From Candidatus Dormiibacterota bacterium (GTDB taxonomy: Bacteria > Chloroflexota > Dormibacteria > Aeolococcales > Aeolococcaceae), in assembly GCA_955651875.1 (NCBI GenBank), contig CATPAP010000240.1, positions 1-9,723 on the forward strand: a stretch of DNA of 9,723 nt. The letters are read 5' to 3'. The translations under genes and the position numbers were made by a program. Position 1 is the stretch's first letter; every line of letters starts with the position of its first letter. The notes beneath the pieces were generated by a model. The model searched no databases and was not told the origin of the DNA. It saw nothing but the letters and a program-made list of their open reading frames with translations. Shown piece by piece: positions 6,661 through 9,723 of this stretch.

Positions 6661-7935
6661 ATGTTCACGCCTGAGACGTTCGAGATCGCGATGGTGTCTT
6701 TCGAGGGTCCCGACCGCTACAGCCAGGCTGGCGGGCTCGGGGTGCGAGCCAAGGAGATGTGCCGCGCCTTCGCGGCCGCGGGATTCAGGACCAGCCTGTA
6801 CTTTGTCGGCGACCCGGACAGGCCGCGCGAAGAGGTTGTCGACGGCTTGCGGCTGGTTCGCATCTGCCAGGCGCAGAGCCGTCAGCACCCCGCCGGCGTG
6901 TACGACGGCGAGCAGGCGAAGATCGAGGCGATGTGGGAGGAGCTGCCGCCCCTGCTGCTGGAGGGCTCGGTGCGGCCGGCGGCGACCGAGGGGCGGGTGC
7001 TCGCGATCATGTGCGAAGAGTGGCAGACCGCTGATTTTGTCGAGCTTCTCGACCGCCGGCTGCGCGTTCTCGGCATGCGCGACCGCTGCGTGATTCTCTG
7101 GAACGCCAACAACCATTTCGGCTTCGACAACATGGACTGGCGCTCGCTTGAACGCGCCGCGACGGTGACGACGGTGAGCCGCTACATGAAGCACCTGATG
7201 TGGCCGCACCGCGTCAACCCGTTGGTGATCCCCAACGGTATCCCCACCGAGGCTCTACAACCGGTGGACATGCGCGCCGTCCGCGCGATCGCGGCGGCCG
7301 CGCACTCTCCCTGCCTGGCGTTCAAGATCGGCCGCTTCAGCCCCGACAAGCGGTGGCACCAGAGCCTTGACGCCATCGCCATCCTCCGCGGCCACGGCAT
7401 GCCCGCGCGGCTCCTGATGCGCGGCGGAATTGAGCACTTCGGCAACGGCGTGCTCGGTCATGCTCGGCACCTCGGGCTTGACGTCGCCGACTGGAACGAG
7501 CCGATCGAGGGCCACGCCGACGTGGCCCGCTCGCTCGCCGAAACGGGGGCCACCGCCGTGGTGAACCTGCGGCGGTTCCTGCCCGAATCGGTGCTCCCCG
7601 AGATCTCTGCTGCGGCGACGGCCGTGCTCGCCAACTCCGGGCACGAGCCCTTCGGCTTGGTCGGACTCGAGGCGATGGCAGCCGGCGGCGTGGCGGTCGT
7701 GGGAGCCACCGGCGAGGAGTACGCGCGCCCGTATGGCAACGCCATCGTTGTGGAGACGGCCGAGGGAACCGAGCTCGCCAGCGCGCTGAGCGGCTTGGTC
7801 GAGCGGCCCGAGCTCGGGCAGCGGTTGCGCAAGGCGGCGCGCCGTGACGCCGCCGAATTCGTGTGGCCCGCGATCATCGACGGCCTGCTGGAGAGGATGC
7901 GGTACGTCGCCGCACGTCAGCAGGTGTCCGTTTGA
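6661..7935 (+). CDS. GT4-family glycosyltransferase (GT-B, glycogen-synthase-like)
   Basis: This 424-aa protein has the size and motif order of retaining GT-B enzymes of family GT4. Seen: an N-terminal Rossmann start (EIAMVSFEG, 8-16); the GGLGVRAKEM loop at 24-33, typical of glycogen-synthase-like and other GT4 enzymes that bind a sugar nucleotide; the linker TVTTVSRYM at 168-176; VIPNGIP at 189-195; the C-terminal domain entry KIGRFSPDKRW at 222-232, with Arg and Lys for donor phosphate contact; and the EX7E signature (E329 to E337) within NSGHEPFGLVGLEAMAAGG. There is no signal peptide or membrane segment, so it is cytoplasmic. Donor and acceptor cannot be fixed; ADP- or UDP-glucose with an alpha-glucan acceptor is plausible given the GH57 gene downstream. 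ATG 6661 has no Shine-Dalgarno sequence. ATG 6691 (start MVSFEG) would remove the beginning of the first strand and is less likely. Confidence 0.88.
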   Translation: MFTPETFEIAMVSFEGPDRYSQAGGLGVRAKEMCRAFAAAGFRTSLYFVGDPDRPREEVVDGLRLVRICQAQSRQHPAGVYDGEQAKIEAMWEELPPLLLEGSVRPAATEGRVLAIMCEEWQTADFVELLDRRLRVLGMRDRCVILWNANNHFGFDNMDWRSLERAATVTTVSRYMKHLMWPHRVNPLVIPNGIPTEALQPVDMRAVRAIAAAAHSPCLAFKIGRFSPDKRWHQSLDAIAILRGHGMPARLLMRGGIEHFGNGVLGHARHLGLDVADWNEPIEGHADVARSLAETGATAVVNLRRFLPESVLPEISAAATAVLANSGHEPFGLVGLEAMAAGGVAVVGATGEEYARPYGNAIVVETAEGTELASALSGLVERPELGQRLRKAARRDAAEFVWPAIIDGLLERMRYVAARQQVSV

Positions 7936-7936
7936 G

Positions 7937-8395
7937 GTGAGCGAGGTACCGCCCCGCCTCGAGGTGCGCGACGTCGCGCTCGAGGCCACTATCGATCTGC
8001 GCACCCGCGTGCTGCGCAACCATGTACCCGGCACGCCTGCGACGACGTCGCGCGACGAGCTTCATGGCACCTGGCACCTCGGCGCGTTTTTGGGCGATCG
8101 GCTTGTCGGCGTGGTCAGCGGCTTTGCAGAGGACGTCCCTGAGCACCGTGCTGTGCCCGCGCAACGCTTCCGCTTCATGGCGGTGGATCCGTCGGAGCAG
8201 GGGCGAGGCGTGGGAGCTGCGCTGATGCGCGAGGTGATCGCCCGTGCACGCGCCCGTGGTGACCGTCTTCTCTGGGCCAACGGTCGCGACAGTGCCCTCG
8301 CCTTCTATGAGCGCCTGGGGTTCGAGGTGGTCGGGGACGGCTTCACCGACAGCACCTCGAAGCTGCCCCACCATGTCGTCATCCTCGCCCTGTGA
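7937..8395 (+). CDS. GNAT-family N-acetyltransferase
   Basis: This 152-aa protein is a single GNAT domain of normal length, transferring an acyl group from acetyl-CoA to an amine. Seen: strands LGAFLGDRLVGVVSGF (48-63); motif A, FRFMAVDPSEQGRGVGAALM (78-97), containing the pyrophosphate-binding QGRGVG (88-93); and motif B, LLWANGRDSALAFYERLGFE (111-130), with the usual aromatic FY followed by the RLGF turn. The substrate is unknown. Relatives act on small molecules, antibiotics or protein N-termini. GTG 7937 starts 1 nt after the GT4 stop, preceded only by a weak AGCAGG 12 nt upstream, so translation probably depends on coupling. The frame is open further upstream but only over the GT4 gene, with no start codon near the domain. 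Confidence 0.88.
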   Translation: MSEVPPRLEVRDVALEATIDLRTRVLRNHVPGTPATTSRDELHGTWHLGAFLGDRLVGVVSGFAEDVPEHRAVPAQRFRFMAVDPSEQGRGVGAALMREVIARARARGDRLLWANGRDSALAFYERLGFEVVGDGFTDSTSKLPHHVVILAL

Positions 8396-8429
8396 GGGGT
8401 GTCACGGCGCGGCGACGCCCGCCAGCGGA

Positions 8430-8441
8430 TAAGCTGCGCCG
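8430..8441 (+). promoter_or_regulatory. Candidate leaderless promoter -10 before the 51-aa gene
   Basis: TAAGCT (8430-8435) matches TAnnnT and ends exactly 6 nt before GTG 8442, placing a start point on or next to the start codon. No Shine-Dalgarno sequence precedes that GTG. No convincing -35 box is seen. If real, this is an internal promoter that would let the 51-aa/Fic-like pair and the GH57 gene be transcribed apart from the GT4 gene. Confidence 0.35.
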
Positions 8442-8597
8442 GTGGACGAACGCCGATTGGCCTCGATCGCGAATGAGCTCGACCTGACCGTTGACGAGCT
8501 GCGCGAGGCGCGGTCGGAGATCAGCCCGGGCCTCGACGAGGCGCTCGTCGGCGGCCTGATCAGGTTCGAGGACGCGCTGTTCGAGCTGTCCCAATGA
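8442..8597 (+). CDS. Small acidic protein of unknown function (51 aa)
   Basis: GTG 8442 opens a 51-codon frame ending in TGA 8595-8597. The product is rich in Glu, Asp and Leu and predicted largely helical: a helix with LASIANELD (6-14), a LTVDELREAR segment (15-24), then a second amphipathic helix LDEALVGGLIRFEDALFEL (31-49). It has no membrane segment and no recognised domain. Its stop overlaps the next start as ATGA, so the two are very likely translated together. A 46-nt gap with a TAnnnT hexamer precedes it. Position and size resemble an antitoxin or inhibitor gene in front of a Fic/Doc toxin, but no Phd or other antitoxin motif is visible, so that role is inference only. Confidence 0.62.
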   Translation: MDERRLASIANELDLTVDELREARSEISPGLDEALVGGLIRFEDALFELSQ

Positions 8598-8965
8598 GCG
8601 ATCTCACGGGTGCAGCCGATCTCCGTTTCATCAATGGGGTCGCGTCGCGGCGGTTTGCGGGCGGAGAGCTCGCTGCGGTGGACGAAGGGATTCTCGCTGC
8701 TGCTGTCGCCGCCGCTGCGGGCGGCACTCCGTTCGTGCGCGCGGCGACCCTTGCCGCTGCTCTCCTTCAGCGCCACGTCTTCGCGACGGCGCCGCTGCAG
8801 ACGGCGCTGCTCACGCTGCACTGCGCCCTCGCGCTCGAAGGCCTCAGCCTGCTCGCCCCACAGGGAGTCGTGGCGGGGATGATCCGCGAGCTCGCGGCGG
8901 GCGGCGACGCCGCCACGGTGGCGGGTTGGCTGGAGGATCGAGCCGTCCCTGCGGCGGCCGGCTGA
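8594..8965 (+). CDS. Fic/Doc-like protein lacking the catalytic core motif
   Basis: This 123-aa protein has the length of a Doc-type toxin. By eye it follows the Doc outline: a GG near residues 23-24, then VDEGILAAAVAAA (29-41), where Doc proteins have the RDEGLLESAL helix; AATLAAALLQRHVF (50-63), where they have the AA.L....NHPF helix; and TALLTLHCALALEGLSL (70-86), where they have TALAAALVFL.LNG. The active-site loop HPFxDGNKR is replaced by HVFATAPLQ (61-69). His and Phe are kept, but the acidic residue, Gly, Asn, Lys and Arg are gone. Phosphate transfer or AMPylation as in active Fic/Doc proteins would not be expected. No shifted frame restores the motif. It may be an inactive binding or regulatory protein, or the resemblance may be only a helical fold. 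It is coupled to the 51-aa gene (ATGA) and to the GH57 gene (TGATG). Confidence 0.6.
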   Translation: MSDLTGAADLRFINGVASRRFAGGELAAVDEGILAAAVAAAAGGTPFVRAATLAAALLQRHVFATAPLQTALLTLHCALALEGLSLLAPQGVVAGMIRELAAGGDAATVAGWLEDRAVPAAAG

Positions 8966-9723
8966 TGCCCGGCGCCCCACTGGCAGTGGCGGTGGTGTGG
9001 CACATGCACCAGCCCTGGTATCGCGACGACGTCGCCGGTCACTTCGTGCTCCCGTGGGTGCGCCGGCGCGCATCGAAGGACTACCTGCACATGCTGCGCA
9101 TCCTCGAGCGCCACCCGGAGATGAAGGTCACCGTGAACATGGTGCCGTCTCTGCTGGCGCAGCTGGAGATCTACGCGAGCGGCGACACCGCCGACGCCGA
9201 CCGTGACCTCTGCCTGCGCAGCGCTGACGAGCTGACCCCGGCGGAGCGCGACTTCCTCGTCGCCGAGGCCAAGCACAACGACTACGGACGCCGCGTCGCT
9301 CTGCTCGCCCCCTATGTCGCGCTGCTCAACGGGCTGCCCAAAGGCGACACGTCTTCGGTGAGCGTCGCTGACATCCGTGACCTCCAGTTGTGGACGCTGC
9401 TGGCCTGGATCGACCCGGACGACATCCGCGCCGACCCAGGGCTCAACGCCCTGGCGCGGCGCGGGGGCAACTTCGACGAGGCCGACAAGCGCCTCGTCGA
9501 CGAGCGTCAGCTGGCTCTCCTGCGCGCAGTGATCCCGGCGTACCGCGATGCCGTGACGTCGGGGCGTGTCGAGCCTATGACGACGCCGTACCACCACCCC
9601 ATCCTCCCGCTGCTCATCGATGCCACCTCTGCGCGCGCGGCCACGCCGGGAATCCCGCTCCCCGATCCCCCGCTCAGGGACGAGGCAGACGCAGAGGAGC
9701 ACGTCCGGCGCGGGCTCGAGGAA
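8965..9723 (+). CDS. GH57-family glycosidase or glucanotransferase, N-terminal part (truncated by window edge)
   Basis: The frame is open from ATG 8965 to the last base (253 codons), so the 3' end lies outside. GH57 enzymes are retaining alpha-glycosidases, 4-alpha-glucanotransferases or branching enzymes with a beta/alpha barrel. Seen: the family's first conserved motif HMHQP at 13-17 behind a short strand (LAVAVVWH); FVLPWVRRRASKDY (27-40); the NMVPSLLAQLE segment at 58-68; and TTPYHHPILPLLID at 206-219, followed by a Pro-rich turn and an acidic DEADAEEHV helix. This order fits the amylase/mannosidase-type GH57 subgroup. The nucleophile and acid/base residues should lie beyond the window, so activity and specificity cannot be judged. 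No signal peptide is present. It overlaps the Fic/Doc-like stop by 1 nt (TGATG). With the GT4 gene in the same set, a role in intracellular alpha-glucan remodelling is the simplest reading. Confidence 0.9.
   Translation, partial: MPGAPLAVAVVWHMHQPWYRDDVAGHFVLPWVRRRASKDYLHMLRILERHPEMKVTVNMVPSLLAQLEIYASGDTADADRDLCLRSADELTPAERDFLVAEAKHNDYGRRVALLAPYVALLNGLPKGDTSSVSVADIRDLQLWTLLAWIDPDDIRADPGLNALARRGGNFDEADKRLVDERQLALLRAVIPAYRDAVTSGRVEPMTTPYHHPILPLLIDATSARAATPGIPLPDPPLRDEADAEEHVRRGLEE

Noticed and set aside
6456..6674. 72-codon + strand frame in the gap before the GT4 gene
   Set aside because: It spans the strong terminator and the palindrome, lacks a ribosome binding site and recognisable features, and runs into the GT4 gene.
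8764..8810. Frameshift as the cause of the missing Fic motif
   Set aside because: The alternative frames here give Arg/Ser/Cys-rich text and no DGNKR. The normal frame keeps flanking helices on both sides, so substitution rather than a frameshift explains the loss.
8767..9702. 311-codon open frame on the - strand
   Set aside because: It lies antisense to the Fic/Doc-like gene and the GH57 gene, both better supported. Its product is an Arg/Gln/His-rich composition typical of antisense frames in GC-rich DNA, with no domain.
1..9723. tRNA, rRNA, CRISPR arrays, insertion sequences and attachment sites
   Set aside because: I saw no cloverleaf-like or rRNA-like segment, no regularly spaced repeat array, no transposase or integrase, and no terminal inverted repeats in the window.

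Overview
The window is compact, GC-rich bacterial DNA. It has GTG starts, little intergenic space, GTGA/ATGA stop-start overlaps and few clear Shine-Dalgarno sequences. An actinobacterial-type protein O-mannosyltransferase, together with a GT-C membrane protein carrying WDWDN and GWLW motifs, suggests Actinomycetota or a related GC-rich lineage such as Dormibacterota or Chloroflexota. The sequence alone does not settle which. All convincing genes are on the + strand.

Layout. (1) Bases 1-564 are the 3' end of a glycerol kinase gene, closed by a modest stem-loop. (2) After a 225-nt gap comes an apparent operon (790-6428). It encodes a PH-like membrane protein, a PMT-family mannosyltransferase, a second large polytopic GT-C-like protein, a 40-codon single-helix ORF and a TIM-barrel amidohydrolase. 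Each of its four junctions is a 4-nt stop/start overlap (GTGA three times, ATGA once). A strong intrinsic terminator follows. (3) A 232-nt gap holds that terminator and a perfect 9-1-9 palindrome lying between weak -35 and -10 candidates. (4) A second gene set (6661 to the window end) encodes a GT4 glycosyltransferase, a GNAT acetyltransferase, a 51-aa acidic protein, a Fic/Doc-like protein without the catalytic core motif, and the N-terminal part of a GH57 glycosidase or glucanotransferase.

How they may work together. The first operon looks like a cell-envelope glycosylation unit. The PMT would transfer mannose from a polyprenyl-phosphate carrier to exported proteins, and the second GT-C protein would use a similar lipid-linked sugar. 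The second set pairs a retaining GT4 with a GH57 enzyme, a combination suited to cytoplasmic alpha-glucan synthesis and remodelling. The part most worth a second look is the overlapping pair at 8442-8965. It has the outline of a small toxin/antitoxin-like module, but its Fic/Doc-like partner has a degenerate active site and is inserted between carbohydrate genes.
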